Part shown: positions 47,075 to 55,269 of the stretch, piece by piece
Numbering within the stretch: the first letter of the stretch is position 1
Layout: each line of letters opens with the position of its first letter
NCBI GenBank assembly: GCA_036563485.1
Contig: DATCMI010000001.1
Coordinates: 580,938-644,937, forward strand
Direction of reading: 5' to 3'
DNA: 64,000 bases
Source: Sphingomicrobium sp.
Lineage (GTDB): Bacteria; Pseudomonadota; Alphaproteobacteria; Sphingomonadales; Sphingomonadaceae
Notes under the pieces: generated by a model
Databases searched by the model: none
Seen by the model: the letters and a program-made list of their open reading frames with translations, nothing else
What the model was told of the DNA's origin: nothing
Program-made: the position numbers and the translations under genes

Positions 47075-49000
47075 TCAATCGACGGCGATTTCCTGCTTCA
47101 GCATATTGCTGAGTGCTGCCGCCAGCGCGTCGAGCTGGTACGGCTTCTGGAGTACGGGGAAGCCGTGGCTGGCGGTCACTTGCTCGCTGTAGCCGGTGGT
47201 CAGCAGGATCGGCAGCTCAGGGAAGCGCTCGCGAACCTTCCGCGCCAATTCCAGGCCCGTGATCCCGCCCGGCATGATGATGTCCGAAAAGACGAGCCGC
47301 GGCTTGTCGCCTGCGGACAGTTGCTCGATCGCTTCCTTGGCGCTGTGTGTGACGGTGCTTTCGAACCCGAGTTCGGCGAGCATCCCCGCCGCAAGCTCCG
47401 CCACGAACATGTCGTCCTCGACGATCAGCACCTGGCCCCTGCTGTCGCCGCCGGCCTGCCGGGCAGTCCCGGCAGCGCCGCCTCTCGAGGCGGGGAGATA
47501 GATGGTGAAGGTCGAGCCGTTGCCTTCCTTCGAGCGGACGACGACCGCGCCGCCGATTTGCTTCGCGAAACCGAATACCTGGCTGAGCCCCAGGCCAGTC
47601 CCCTGGCCGAAGGACTTAGTGGTGAAGAAGGGTTCGAACACGCGCTCCATGACGTCGGGCGACATGCCGCTGCCGGTATCGGAAACGCTCAGCACGACAT
47701 GCTCCCCGCGCAGGCCTTCGGGAGACCCGTTCAGCACTTCATTATGCGCGCTGATCTTCAATTTGCCGCCTTCGGGCATCGCGTCGCGGGCATTGAAGGC
47801 AAGGTTGAGCAGCGCGAGCTCGAGCGCGCCGGCATCGGCGTCGACGGGCCACAGCTGGTCGGAAATCTCGGTTACGACCTCGATGTCGCTGCGCAGCGAC
47901 GGGCGCACCAGGGTCGTGATGTCGGAGAAGAATTGCTTGAGGTCGATCTGCTTGATCTCGAGCGGCTGGGCCCGGGCGAAGGCGAGCAGCTGCTTGGTCA
48001 GGCCGGCACCGCGCTGGGCCGAATTGCGGACGCCGTCGAGCATCCTTTTGACCTTTTCCTGGTCGTCGATGTTGCGCAGCGCCAGCTCGCACGCGCCAAG
48101 GATCGCGGTCAGCAGATTGTTGAAGTCGTGGGCCAGGCCGCCGGTCAGTTGCCCGAGCGCCTCCATCTTTTGCGAGCGGAACAATTGTTCGCGCGATTCC
48201 TCAAGCCGCAGCTGCGCCTCGCGCTTCTCCGTCATGTCGCGAGTGATCTTGGCAAAGCCGATCAGCTCGCCCTGCTCGTCGCGGATCGCGTCGAGCACGA
48301 CGCTTGCCCAGAAGCGCGTGCCGTCCTTGCGGACGCGCCAGCCTTCAGCTTCGTAGCGGCCGGTCTCGAGTGCGATTGCGATCGCTCGCGCGGGCACGCC
48401 CGCGTCCAGCTCCTCGTCCGTATAGAAGCGGCTGAAGTGCGACCCGACGATTTCGTCCGGAGTATAGCCCTTGATGCGCTCCGCCCCGGCATTCCAGTTG
48501 GCAACCTTGCCTTCCGGATCGAGCATGAAGATCGCATAGTCGGTGACGCCCTGGACGAGAATCCGGAAGCGGCGCTCGGCCTCGAGCAGCGCCTGCTGCG
48601 CCGCCCTTTTGTCCGTCATGTCGCGCGTGATCTTGGCGAAGCCGACGAGCTTGCCGTCTTCGTCTTGGATGCGGTCGATGACGACGCTTGCCCAGAAGCG
48701 GGTGCCGTCCTTGCGCACGCGCCAGCCTTCGCCTTCGAATCGGCCTTCGCTGCGCGCGGTTTCGAGGACGCGGACGGGCACGCCGTTTTCGCGGTCTTCC
48801 TCCGTGTAGAAGGTCGAGAAGTGCTGGCCGACGATTTCCTCGGTCTGGAAACCCTTGATCCGCTCAGCGCCTGCGTTCCAGCTGGTCACAAACCCATTGG
48901 GGTCGAGCATGTAGATCGCGTAATCGACGATCGATTGAACCAGCAGCTTGAACGGGTCGGCAGTCTTCGACTCTTCGGCCAACCTTGCATCCCCCGCCAA
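47075..49000 (-). CDS. Hybrid sensor histidine kinase with duplicated PAS domains
   Basis: 641 aa from the TTG at 49000, chosen because AGGAG lies 7 nt upstream; the GTG at 49024 would add eight residues. Two PAS/PAC domains are near duplicates (both contain EGWRVRKDGTRFWASVV and VGFAKITRDMT or IGFAKITRDMT). HisKA follows with LTGGLAHDFNN, then a HATPase with [14 protein letters not shown] and TTKSFGQGTGLGLS, and a C-terminal receiver (VLIVEDDMFVAEL; Asp in VFSDIIMPGG). Cytoplasmic, no membrane helices. It is divergent from the lysis cassette, 224 bp away. Confidence 0.9.
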   Translation of the reverse strand: MAGDARLAEESKTADPFKLLVQSIVDYAIYMLDPNGFVTSWNAGAERIKGFQTEEIVGQHFSTFYTEEDRENGVPVRVLETARSEGRFEGEGWRVRKDGTRFWASVVIDRIQDEDGKLVGFAKITRDMTDKRAAQQALLEAERRFRILVQGVTDYAIFMLDPEGKVANWNAGAERIKGYTPDEIVGSHFSRFYTDEELDAGVPARAIAIALETGRYEAEGWRVRKDGTRFWASVVLDAIRDEQGELIGFAKITRDMTEKREAQLRLEESREQLFRSQKMEALGQLTGGLAHDFNNLLTAILGACELALRNIDDQEKVKRMLDGVRNSAQRGAGLTKQLLAFARAQPLEIKQIDLKQFFSDITTLVRPSLRSDIEVVTEISDQLWPVDADAGALELALLNLAFNARDAMPEGGKLKISAHNEVLNGSPEGLRGEHVVLSVSDTGSGMSPDVMERVFEPFFTTKSFGQGTGLGLSQVFGFAKQIGGAVVVRSKEGNGSTFTIYLPASRGGAAGTARQAGGDSRGQVLIVEDDMFVAELAAGMLAELGFESTVTHSAKEAIEQLSAGDKPRLVFSDIIMPGGITGLELARKVRERFPELPILLTTGYSEQVTASHGFPVLQKPYQLDALAAALSNMLKQEIAVD

Positions 49001-49167
49001 ATTGTTACTCCTGAAAATACTCACGGGTACACGCCCGCGAGAAAGCCAAACCCGCGAACTCCGAGTCGGTTGCATCTGAGTAGTTCGGCGCGTCGCCGAT
49101 GTCGCGTTCAGACAAGCTGGACTTTTGGCCATGATCGGGAGCCCAGCACCTGACAGGCACAAAGCAT

Positions 49168-49192
49168 TTTCCTACATACAACCCATTTGGTT
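49168..49192 (+). promoter_or_regulatory. 25-bp conserved upstream motif, copy 2
   Basis: TTTCCTA-N5-AACC-N-ATTTGGTT, ending 32 bp before the endolysin ATG and sharing all 19 specified bases and spacing with 7356-7380. Here the inverted repeat is AACC-N5-GGTT. It probably controls the lysis cassette. Confidence 0.6.
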
Positions 49193-49224
49193 ATCACGCT
49201 TCGACTCGACGGAGGGTGGATGCG

Positions 49225-49788
49225 ATGACGAATGTGGACAAGTTGCTCGATTCATTGATCGAGCGCGAGGGCGGCTATGTGAACAATCCTGCCGACAAGG
49301 GTGGCCCGACATGCTTCGGCATCACCGAAGCGGTTGCCCGGGCGAACGGCTATCGCGGGGCGATGCGGCAGCTGCCGCGCGCCGAAGCGGCCGCGATCTA
49401 CAAGCGGCTTTACTGGTTGCGGCCGCGCTTCGACGGGATCGCGAAGCGCAGCCAGGCGCTTGCCGGCGAGCTGTTCGACACCGGAGTCAACATGGGTCCG
49501 GCGGTCGCCGTCACTTTCCTCCAGCGCGCGCTCACCGCCCTCAACCGCAACGGCAAGGATTATGCAGACCTCGTGCCCGACGGCCGCGTCGGCGCGAATA
49601 CGCTCGCGGCGCTCGACAGCTTTCTTTCGGCTCGGGGGGCCTCGGGCGAGACGGTCCTCCTTCGCGCCCTCGAGGCGCTGCAGGGCGAACGCTACTTGCG
49701 CCTCGCCGAACGCCGGCCAGCCAATGAGGCCTTCCTTTACGGCTGCTGGCGAACCGGATTGGCACCAAGTGAAGGGATGAAGGCATGA
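49225..49788 (+). CDS. GH108-family endolysin (N-acetylmuramidase)
   Basis: 187 aa. The catalytic Glu lies in IEREGGYVNNPADKGGPTCF, the hallmark of glycoside hydrolase 108, with ELFDTGVNMGP and a peptidoglycan-binding-3-like C-terminal half (LVPDGRVGANTLAALD). There is no signal peptide, so it needs the holin encoded next to reach the wall. GGAGG lies 9 nt before the ATG; a GTG at 49216 is an alternative. It is the first gene of a lysis cassette and overlaps the next gene by ATGA. In Rhodobacter capsulatus GTA an endolysin-holin pair is likewise encoded away from the head-tail genes. Confidence 0.9.
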   Translation: MTNVDKLLDSLIEREGGYVNNPADKGGPTCFGITEAVARANGYRGAMRQLPRAEAAAIYKRLYWLRPRFDGIAKRSQALAGELFDTGVNMGPAVAVTFLQRALTALNRNGKDYADLVPDGRVGANTLAALDSFLSARGASGETVLLRALEALQGERYLRLAERRPANEAFLYGCWRTGLAPSEGMKA

Positions 49789-50107
49789 CGAAACCGACAA
49801 AGCCGACATACCCCCTCCCGCCACCTTCGCCGAGGGGCAGCGCTACATTTACGGCTTGCTCGCCGCCGCCGCGGGCATCTTTTGCGGCCTTGTGTCGCTG
49901 GCGATGATCGCGCTGCTGATGTGGGGCGGCTGGAGCCTCGCCGAGGAGCACAGCATCGTCGTCATCTTCGGCTGGTCGCTCGGCGGCTATATCGCCGCGA
50001 TGGTCGCGGTGATCGTCGGCCTGCTTGCCGGCGGCCCGGTCGGCCGCTTCAAGGTCAGCGCCAGCCGCGACGGCGCGTCGATGGAAGCCGACGGGTCGTG
50101 CAAATGA
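49785..50107 (+). CDS. Holin-like membrane protein with an apparent frameshift near its start
   Basis: The ATG at 49785 overlaps the endolysin stop (ATGA), but its frame reaches a stop after about 39 codons. The adjacent -1 frame encodes PPPATFAEGQRYIYG, then two hydrophobic helices (GLLAAAAGIFCGLVSLAMIA; FGWSLGGYIAAMVAVIVGLL) and a short polar tail ending at 50107. The two frames can be joined by one missing base in the C5 run at 49811-49815 or by a -1 slip there. Without the join, the only in-frame start is TTG 49856, which would cut into helix 1. Two short helices and its position fit a holin. Confidence 0.65.
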
Positions 50108-50640
50108 TCCTGCGCCTGCTCAAGCCGCAGGCGATCGCCGGCATCACGGTCGCAATCGCCCTTGGCCTGCTGTTGCTGCTCCAGAAGGGCGAGACCCGCC
50201 ACTGGAAGGAGCAGAGCTCCCAGTTCGAGCGGCTCTACGCCGATGAACGCACCGCCTTCGCCGCCACGGTCGCCAATTACCGCGCCGCCGCGGAACGGGC
50301 CCGAGCCGCCGATGCCGCCAACCTCCAGCGCGTCGCCGCCGAGCAGCGCGCGATCAGCGAAAGGACTTCGAATGACTATCAAGCGCGCCTTGCCGCCGCT
50401 CATGCTCTTGCTCAGCGCCTGCGCGGCGCGGCCGCAACCGCCCCAGCCGATCCCCGCGCTGGCGGAACAGCGCCAATGCCCGGCCTACCCGCTGCCGCCG
50501 GCCGAACTGCTGAAGGCGCCGGCGAAGACCGACTTCCTGTCGCCGATGCGCTGATTGCGACCGAGCAGGCAATCCAGCTCGACGAGCTGATCAAATGGGT
50601 TCGGGCCCAGGCCAAGGTCGACCGCCAAGGGAGCCGCTAA
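50104..50640 (+). CDS. Rz-like inner-membrane spanin
   Basis: 178 aa. An N-terminal membrane anchor (AIAGITVAIALGLLLLL) is followed by a long alpha-helical, Ala/Glu/Arg-rich periplasmic stretch (FERLYADERTAFAATVANY and onwards), the layout of lambda Rz. The C-terminus includes a Pro/Gly linker and a final helix (AIQLDELIKWVRAQAKVD). It overlaps the holin stop by ATGA. A Rz1-like lipoprotein gene is nested inside it in the +1 frame (50372-50554), the classic embedded spanin arrangement. Together they would fuse or disrupt the outer membrane at lysis. Confidence 0.78.
   Translation: MILRLLKPQAIAGITVAIALGLLLLLQKGETRHWKEQSSQFERLYADERTAFAATVANYRAAAERARAADAANLQRVAAEQRAISERTSNDYQARLAAAHALAQRLRGAAATAPADPRAGGTAPMPGLPAAAGRTAEGAGEDRLPVADALIATEQAIQLDELIKWVRAQAKVDRQGSR
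50372..50554 (+). CDS. Rz1-like outer-membrane spanin lipoprotein, nested out of frame in the Rz-like gene
   Basis: 60 aa. MTIKRALPPLMLLLSAC is a compact lipoprotein signal with lipobox LLSAC; the mature part is Pro-rich (AARPQPPQPIPAL; YPLPPAELLKAP) and ends KTDFLSPMR, like Rz1/o-spanin proteins. AAGGA sits 7 nt before the ATG. It lies entirely within the 50104-50640 gene in another frame. Lipobox, Pro-rich tail, ribosome site and nested position together make a chance open frame unlikely. Confidence 0.78.
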   Translation: MTIKRALPPLMLLLSACAARPQPPQPIPALAEQRQCPAYPLPPAELLKAPAKTDFLSPMR

Positions 50641-50662
50641 GCCTCCGGCCCGTTGAGCGGGG

Positions 50663-51571
50663 ATGACCAAGCAAAGTCCGATCAAGCCGCGCCGCGGGCG
50701 TTCGACCGCGGCGCAGCGCTGGGCCTGGGCGGTGCCGATGATGGCGATGACGGGCTGCACGCCCGCCGGGCTGCTGACCAGCTTCGACCGCTTGAGCTCG
50801 GCAAGCGAGGCCAAGCGGGTGGCGGCCGGTGTCCCTTACGGCACAGACAGCCGCCAGAAGCTCGACATCTGGGCGCCGACGCGTTCGCGCAAGGACGCTT
50901 TGCCGGTGGTCGTCTTTTTCTACGGCGGCGGGTGGAGCGAAGGTTCGCGCGCCGATTACGGCTTCGCCGGCGCCGCGTATGCGAGCCAGGAGTTCATCGC
51001 GGTCGTGCCAGATTACCGGCTGGTGCCGCAGGTCCGCTTCCCGGCCTTCGTCGAGGACGGCGCCGCGGCCGTGCGCTGGGTTCACGACAATATCGGCCGC
51101 TACGGCGGCGACCCGAAGCGGATCAGCGTCGCGGGCCATTCGGCGGGTGCCTATATCGGCGCCATGCTCACGCTCGACCCGCGCTTCCTCAAGGCTGCGG
51201 GCGCGGACCCAAAGATCATCAGGGCCGCGGCACTGCTCGCCGGGCCCTATGACTTCTACCCGTTCAACGAGTCTCGCGGCCGGAATGCATTCGGGAACTG
51301 GAAAACGCCGGCGGAAACCCAGCCGGTCAATTTCGCGACGCGGAGCGCCCCGCCGATCTTCCTTGGTCACGGCACCGCCGACCGCGTCGTCCTGTCCCGC
51401 AACAGCAAGCGGCTTGCGGAGCAGCTGAAGGCCGCCGGGGCCGAGGTCGAGCTCCGCCTCTATCCCGGCGCCAACCACGTCGACCTCGCGTCGTCGCTGT
51501 CCCGCCCGTTCCGCAACCGCACGCCGGTGCTCGCCGAAAGCGCCGACTTCCTGCGCCGCAACTCCCGCTAA
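50663..51571 (+). CDS. Alpha/beta-hydrolase lipoprotein (esterase/lipase family)
   Basis: 302 aa. An N-terminal basic segment and hydrophobic stretch end in MTGC, a probable lipobox, though the n-region is long. The hydrolase has the oxyanion motif [12 protein letters not shown], nucleophile [10 protein letters not shown], Asp in [10 protein letters not shown] and His in PGANHVDL: a complete triad of the HSL/carboxylesterase type. The substrate is unknown. It starts 22 bp after the spanin gene but looks like an unrelated chromosomal gene ahead of hslV. Confidence 0.85.
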   Translation: MTKQSPIKPRRGRSTAAQRWAWAVPMMAMTGCTPAGLLTSFDRLSSASEAKRVAAGVPYGTDSRQKLDIWAPTRSRKDALPVVVFFYGGGWSEGSRADYGFAGAAYASQEFIAVVPDYRLVPQVRFPAFVEDGAAAVRWVHDNIGRYGGDPKRISVAGHSAGAYIGAMLTLDPRFLKAAGADPKIIRAAALLAGPYDFYPFNESRGRNAFGNWKTPAETQPVNFATRSAPPIFLGHGTADRVVLSRNSKRLAEQLKAAGAEVELRLYPGANHVDLASSLSRPFRNRTPVLAESADFLRRNSR

Positions 51572-51608
51572 GTTGCGGACGGCGCGGAGCCGCCCCACAT
51601 GGCTGGGC

Positions 51609-52148
51609 ATGGAACAATGGCACGGAACAACGATCATCGGCGTCAAGAAGGGCGGCAAGACCGTCATCGCCGGCGACGGGCAGGTCAGCATGGGCAACAC
51701 GGTGATGAAGCCGAATGCGAAGAAGGTGCGCCGCATCGGCGAGAAGGGTGACGTGATCGGCGGCTTTGCAGGCGCGACCGCGGATGCCTTCACTTTGTTC
51801 GAGCGGCTGGAGCGCAAGCTCGAGCAATATAACGGCCAGCTGATGCGCGCCGCGGTCGAGCTCGCCAAGGACTGGCGGACCGACAAATATCTGCGCAACC
51901 TGGAAGCGCTGATGATCGTCGCCGACAAGGACGTGATGCTGATCCTGACCGGCAACGGCGACGTGCTGGAGCCGGAAAGCGGCATTGCGGCGATCGGATC
52001 GGGCGGCAATTACGCGCTGTCGGCGGCCAAGGCGCTCGCCGACTATGAACAGGACCCCGAAGTCCTGGCGCGACGGGCGATGCAGATTGCCGCGGAAGTG
52101 TGCGTCTTCACCAACGACCGACTGACGCTGGAGACCATCGGCGATTGA
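51609..52148 (+). CDS. hslV: ATP-dependent protease subunit HslV (ClpQ)
   Basis: 179 aa. After MEQWHG comes [20 protein letters not shown]; the Thr at residue 7 is the catalytic N-terminus exposed by processing. Contains [17 protein letters not shown] and [14 protein letters not shown]. It forms a double-hexamer peptidase driven by HslU. The usual partner gene is not adjacent: two unrelated genes (52164-53887) separate it from hslU. The ATG at 51609 was chosen over an upstream TTG. Confidence 0.96.
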   Translation: MEQWHGTTIIGVKKGGKTVIAGDGQVSMGNTVMKPNAKKVRRIGEKGDVIGGFAGATADAFTLFERLERKLEQYNGQLMRAAVELAKDWRTDKYLRNLEALMIVADKDVMLILTGNGDVLEPESGIAAIGSGGNYALSAAKALADYEQDPEVLARRAMQIAAEVCVFTNDRLTLETIGD

Positions 52149-52163
52149 GGTAGAAGGGCGGCG

Positions 52164-52793
52164 ATGCTGAAGCTCTCCGCCTTCCTTCCCGCAATCGCTT
52201 TTGCCGGCAGCGCCGCGGCCGAGGCGCCGCCCTCCGCGCAACGCTACCTCTTCTACCTCCACGGCGCGATCGTCGAAAACCAAGGCCCGCAGGGCGTAAG
52301 CCCTAAATACGGCCGGTACGATTATCCCGGCGTGATCGGCGCCTTTCGCAATGCCGGCCTGACCGTCAGGAGCGAAGTTCGACCGCGGGGCACGGAAGTG
52401 AACGCATATGCGGATAAGGTCGTCGCGGAGGTCCGCTCGCTGATCGCCAGCGGCGTCGATCCGTCCCACGTCACGGTCGTCGGGGCATCGAAGGGCGCCG
52501 TGATCGCGGCGCTCGTTTCGACCCGGTTGAGCAACGCGAAGGTTCGCTACGTGCTGCTCGCCAACTGCAACCCCTGGTTGATCCGCACCCACAATCCGCG
52601 CCTCAGCGGGGAAGTCCTCTCCATTTACGAGAGCAGTGACGAGATTGGCGGCAGTTGCGCCGGCGTGTTGAAGCGCTCACCGGCCGTCACGCGGTTCAAG
52701 GAAGTACGGCTTCAAACCGGGCTCGGCCACGGCATTGTTTACCGGCCGCTGAAACAGTGGACGGCGCCTGCGATCGCGTGGGCGAAGCGATGA
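52164..52793 (+). CDS. Exported alpha/beta-hydrolase-fold protein, function unknown
   Basis: 209 aa. A signal peptide (LSAFLPAIAFAGSAAAEA) leads to YLFYLHGAIVEN (HG oxyanion strand), a nucleophile-elbow-like VTVVGASKGAVIAAL (Ser in GASKG) and a C-terminal GLGHGIVYRPL supplying a possible catalytic His. The Asp is not obvious (YESSDEIGG is a candidate). It is probably a periplasmic esterase-like protein. Its stop overlaps the next gene by ATGA, and the two are inserted between hslV and hslU. Confidence 0.8.
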   Translation: MLKLSAFLPAIAFAGSAAAEAPPSAQRYLFYLHGAIVENQGPQGVSPKYGRYDYPGVIGAFRNAGLTVRSEVRPRGTEVNAYADKVVAEVRSLIASGVDPSHVTVVGASKGAVIAALVSTRLSNAKVRYVLLANCNPWLIRTHNPRLSGEVLSIYESSDEIGGSCAGVLKRSPAVTRFKEVRLQTGLGHGIVYRPLKQWTAPAIAWAKR

Positions 52794-53887
52794 TCCTCGA
52801 CCGCCGGACGTTCATCGGTGGATCGGCGGCCCTGGCATTGTCCGGCTGCGCGACGACCGGCAGCCGCGGCCTTCGCGAGCCATGCACCCCACTCACGCCC
52901 GTCAGGATCGACCCGAGCCTGCTGCTCCGCACCGTCGCCGGCCTGCGGCCCTACCGCGCGTCGGGCTTCGTCGTTCGGGCCGAGCCGCTCGGCGGCAAGA
53001 AGCTGGTCCACAATTACGGCCATGGCGGCGCCGGCATCACCCTGAGCTGGGGAAGCTCGCGGCTGGCGACGAACGTTGGCCTTGCCGGACACAGCGGCCC
53101 TGTCGCAGTGATCGGCGCCGGGGCCATGGGCCTGACCACGGCGCGGCTGGTGCAAGAGGCGGGCTTTCCCGTCACGATCTACACGGCGGCGCTGCCGCCG
53201 CAGACCACTTCCGCGGTCGCCGGTGGGCAGATCTCGCCCTTCGGCCACTTCCGCGAAGACAGCGTCACGCCGGAATGGACCGAGCAATTCCACCAGGCGA
53301 TGCGCTACAGCTGGGAGCGCTTCCAGCTGATGGTCGGCACCCGCTACGGGATCCGCTGGCTTCCGACCTATGAGCAGGTCGACCCCGGCCCGCTCGAGCC
53401 CTCGCCGCTCGACGCCTTCCACCCCGGCATCCGCAAGCTTGCGCCTGGCGAGCACCCGTTCGCGGCCGAAAATGTCGCGCGGTTCAGCACCATGTATGTG
53501 GAAACGCCGCGCTTCCTCCAGGAGCTGACCGCCGATTTGCTCCGCGCCGGAGGCAAGATGAAGCTCCGCAGCTTCTCCACACCGGCCGACATCGCGGCGC
53601 TCGACGAATCCCTGGTGTTCAACTGCACCGGATTGGGCGCTCGCCAGCTGTTCGGCGACGAAGGGATGATCCCGGTGCGCGGGCAGCTTGCCGTGCTTCG
53701 GCCGCAGCCGGAGGTTCGCTACGCTTATTCGATGCGCGGCGGCTACATGTTCCCGCGCAGCGACGGCGTGCTGCTAGGCGGCACGTTCGAGCGCAACGCG
53801 TGGGAGGCGGTGCCGCAGCCGGACGACATCGCGCGCATCATGCAGCGGCACCGCGACCTGTTCGCGGGCTTCCGCTGCGCCGCTTGA
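52790..53887 (+). CDS. D-amino-acid-oxidase-like FAD protein with circularly permuted order and Tat/lipoprotein signal
   Basis: 365 aa. It opens with a twin-arginine signal (RRTFIGGSAALALSGC) whose lipobox LSGC suggests a Tat-exported lipoprotein. Residues 49-88 hold AGLRPYRASGF and LVHNYGHGGAGITLSWG, the DAAO signature that ends normal D-amino-acid oxidases. Only afterwards comes the FAD Rossmann motif VAVIGAGAMGLTTARL (105-120), which normally starts the protein. The chain ends at LFAGFRCAA with no second copy of the signature. This reads as a natural circular permutation. It probably oxidises an amine or amino acid in the periplasm; the substrate is unknown. Confidence 0.82.
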   Translation: MILDRRTFIGGSAALALSGCATTGSRGLREPCTPLTPVRIDPSLLLRTVAGLRPYRASGFVVRAEPLGGKKLVHNYGHGGAGITLSWGSSRLATNVGLAGHSGPVAVIGAGAMGLTTARLVQEAGFPVTIYTAALPPQTTSAVAGGQISPFGHFREDSVTPEWTEQFHQAMRYSWERFQLMVGTRYGIRWLPTYEQVDPGPLEPSPLDAFHPGIRKLAPGEHPFAAENVARFSTMYVETPRFLQELTADLLRAGGKMKLRSFSTPADIAALDESLVFNCTGLGARQLFGDEGMIPVRGQLAVLRPQPEVRYAYSMRGGYMFPRSDGVLLGGTFERNAWEAVPQPDDIARIMQRHRDLFAGFRCAA

Positions 53888-53922
53888 ACCACGAATAGCG
53901 GCTCCCGACATTGCCTGACGAC

Positions 53923-55269
53923 ATGAACATTCATTCCACCGTGCCGCCGTCGGGCGGCGACCAAGCCCCCGTGCTGAAAGACAAGCTGACGCCCAAGGCG
54001 ATCGTTGCCGCGTTGAACGAGCACATCATCGGCCAGGACGATGCGAAGAAGGCGGTCGCCGTCGCGCTTCGCAACCGCTGGCGCCGGCAGCAGCTTTCGC
54101 CCGAGCTGCGCGACGAAGTGACGCCGAAGAACATTCTGATGATCGGACCGACGGGCTGCGGCAAAACCGAGATCAGCCGGCGGCTGGCGAAGCTCGCCGA
54201 TGCGCCGTTCGTGAAGGTCGAGGCGACCAAGTTCACCGAGGTCGGCTATGTCGGCCGTGACGTCGAGCAGATCGCCCGCGACCTCGTTGAAGAAGCGGTG
54301 CGGCTGGAGCGCGAGCGGCGCCGGTCGCGGGTCCGCGCTGCCGCCGAGGAAGCGGCGATGGAGCGGCTGCTCGATGCGCTGACCGGCAAGGGGTCGAGCG
54401 AAGCGACGCGGCAAAGCTTCAGGCAACGCTTCTCGGACGGCAGCCTCGACAAGGCCGAGGTCGAGATCGAGGTCGACGAGCAGCCTGCGATGCCGTTCGA
54501 AATCCCCGGCATGGGCGCGCAGGTGTTCGATCTGAAATCGATGATGGGCAAGCTTGGCGGCCAGCAGCCGAAGGCGCGGCGCAAGCTCAAGGTGCCGGAC
54601 GCGTTCGCGCGGCTCACCGACGAGGAGGCCGACAAGCGCGTTGACCCCGACGACATCAACCGCGTCGCGCTTACAGATGCCGAAGCGAACGGCATCGTCT
54701 TCCTGGACGAAATCGACAAGATCGCGGTGAGCGACGTGCGCGGCGGCTCCGTCAGCCGCGAAGGGGTGCAGCGGGACCTGCTGCCGCTGATCGAAGGCAC
54801 GACCGTCGCGACCAAATACGGGCCGCTGAAGACCGACCACATCCTGTTCATCGCGTCGGGCGCGTTCCACATCGCGAAGCCGGCCGATTTGCTTCCGGAG
54901 CTTCAGGGCCGCCTTCCGATCCGCGTCGAACTAAAGGCGCTGACTGAAAGCGATTTCGTCCGCATCCTGTCGGCGACCCGCGCCAGCCTGACCGAACAAT
55001 ATCAGGCTCTGCTCGGCACGGAAGGCGTGACGATCCAGTTCGCCGAAGACGGCATCCAGGCGCTCGCTCGCATTGCGGCCGAAGTGAACGAAGCGGTCGA
55101 GAATATCGGCGCGCGGCGGCTTCAAACGGTGATGGAGAAGCTGCTTGAGGAAGTGAGCTTCGAAGCCGAGGAGCGCGGCGGCGAGACCCTTACTGTCGAC
55201 GCAGCCTTCGTAGAAAAGCAGCTCAGCGGCATCGCCAAGAACGCCGACCTCAGCCGCTACGTGCTCTAG
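53923..55269 (+). CDS. hslU: ATP-dependent protease ATPase subunit HslU (ClpY)
   Basis: 448 aa. [20 protein letters not shown] at the N-terminus, Walker [20 protein letters not shown], the [14 protein letters not shown] pore-loop region, Walker [12 protein letters not shown], and the C-terminal DLSRYVL tail that docks into HslV. It unfolds substrates for HslV. The start ATG 53923 is 35 bp after the DAAO-like gene. Its stop overlaps the convergent DUF2459 gene's stop (shared CTAG). Confidence 0.97.
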   Translation: MNIHSTVPPSGGDQAPVLKDKLTPKAIVAALNEHIIGQDDAKKAVAVALRNRWRRQQLSPELRDEVTPKNILMIGPTGCGKTEISRRLAKLADAPFVKVEATKFTEVGYVGRDVEQIARDLVEEAVRLERERRRSRVRAAAEEAAMERLLDALTGKGSSEATRQSFRQRFSDGSLDKAEVEIEVDEQPAMPFEIPGMGAQVFDLKSMMGKLGGQQPKARRKLKVPDAFARLTDEEADKRVDPDDINRVALTDAEANGIVFLDEIDKIAVSDVRGGSVSREGVQRDLLPLIEGTTVATKYGPLKTDHILFIASGAFHIAKPADLLPELQGRLPIRVELKALTESDFVRILSATRASLTEQYQALLGTEGVTIQFAEDGIQALARIAAEVNEAVENIGARRLQTVMEKLLEEVSFEAEERGGETLTVDAAFVEKQLSGIAKNADLSRYVL

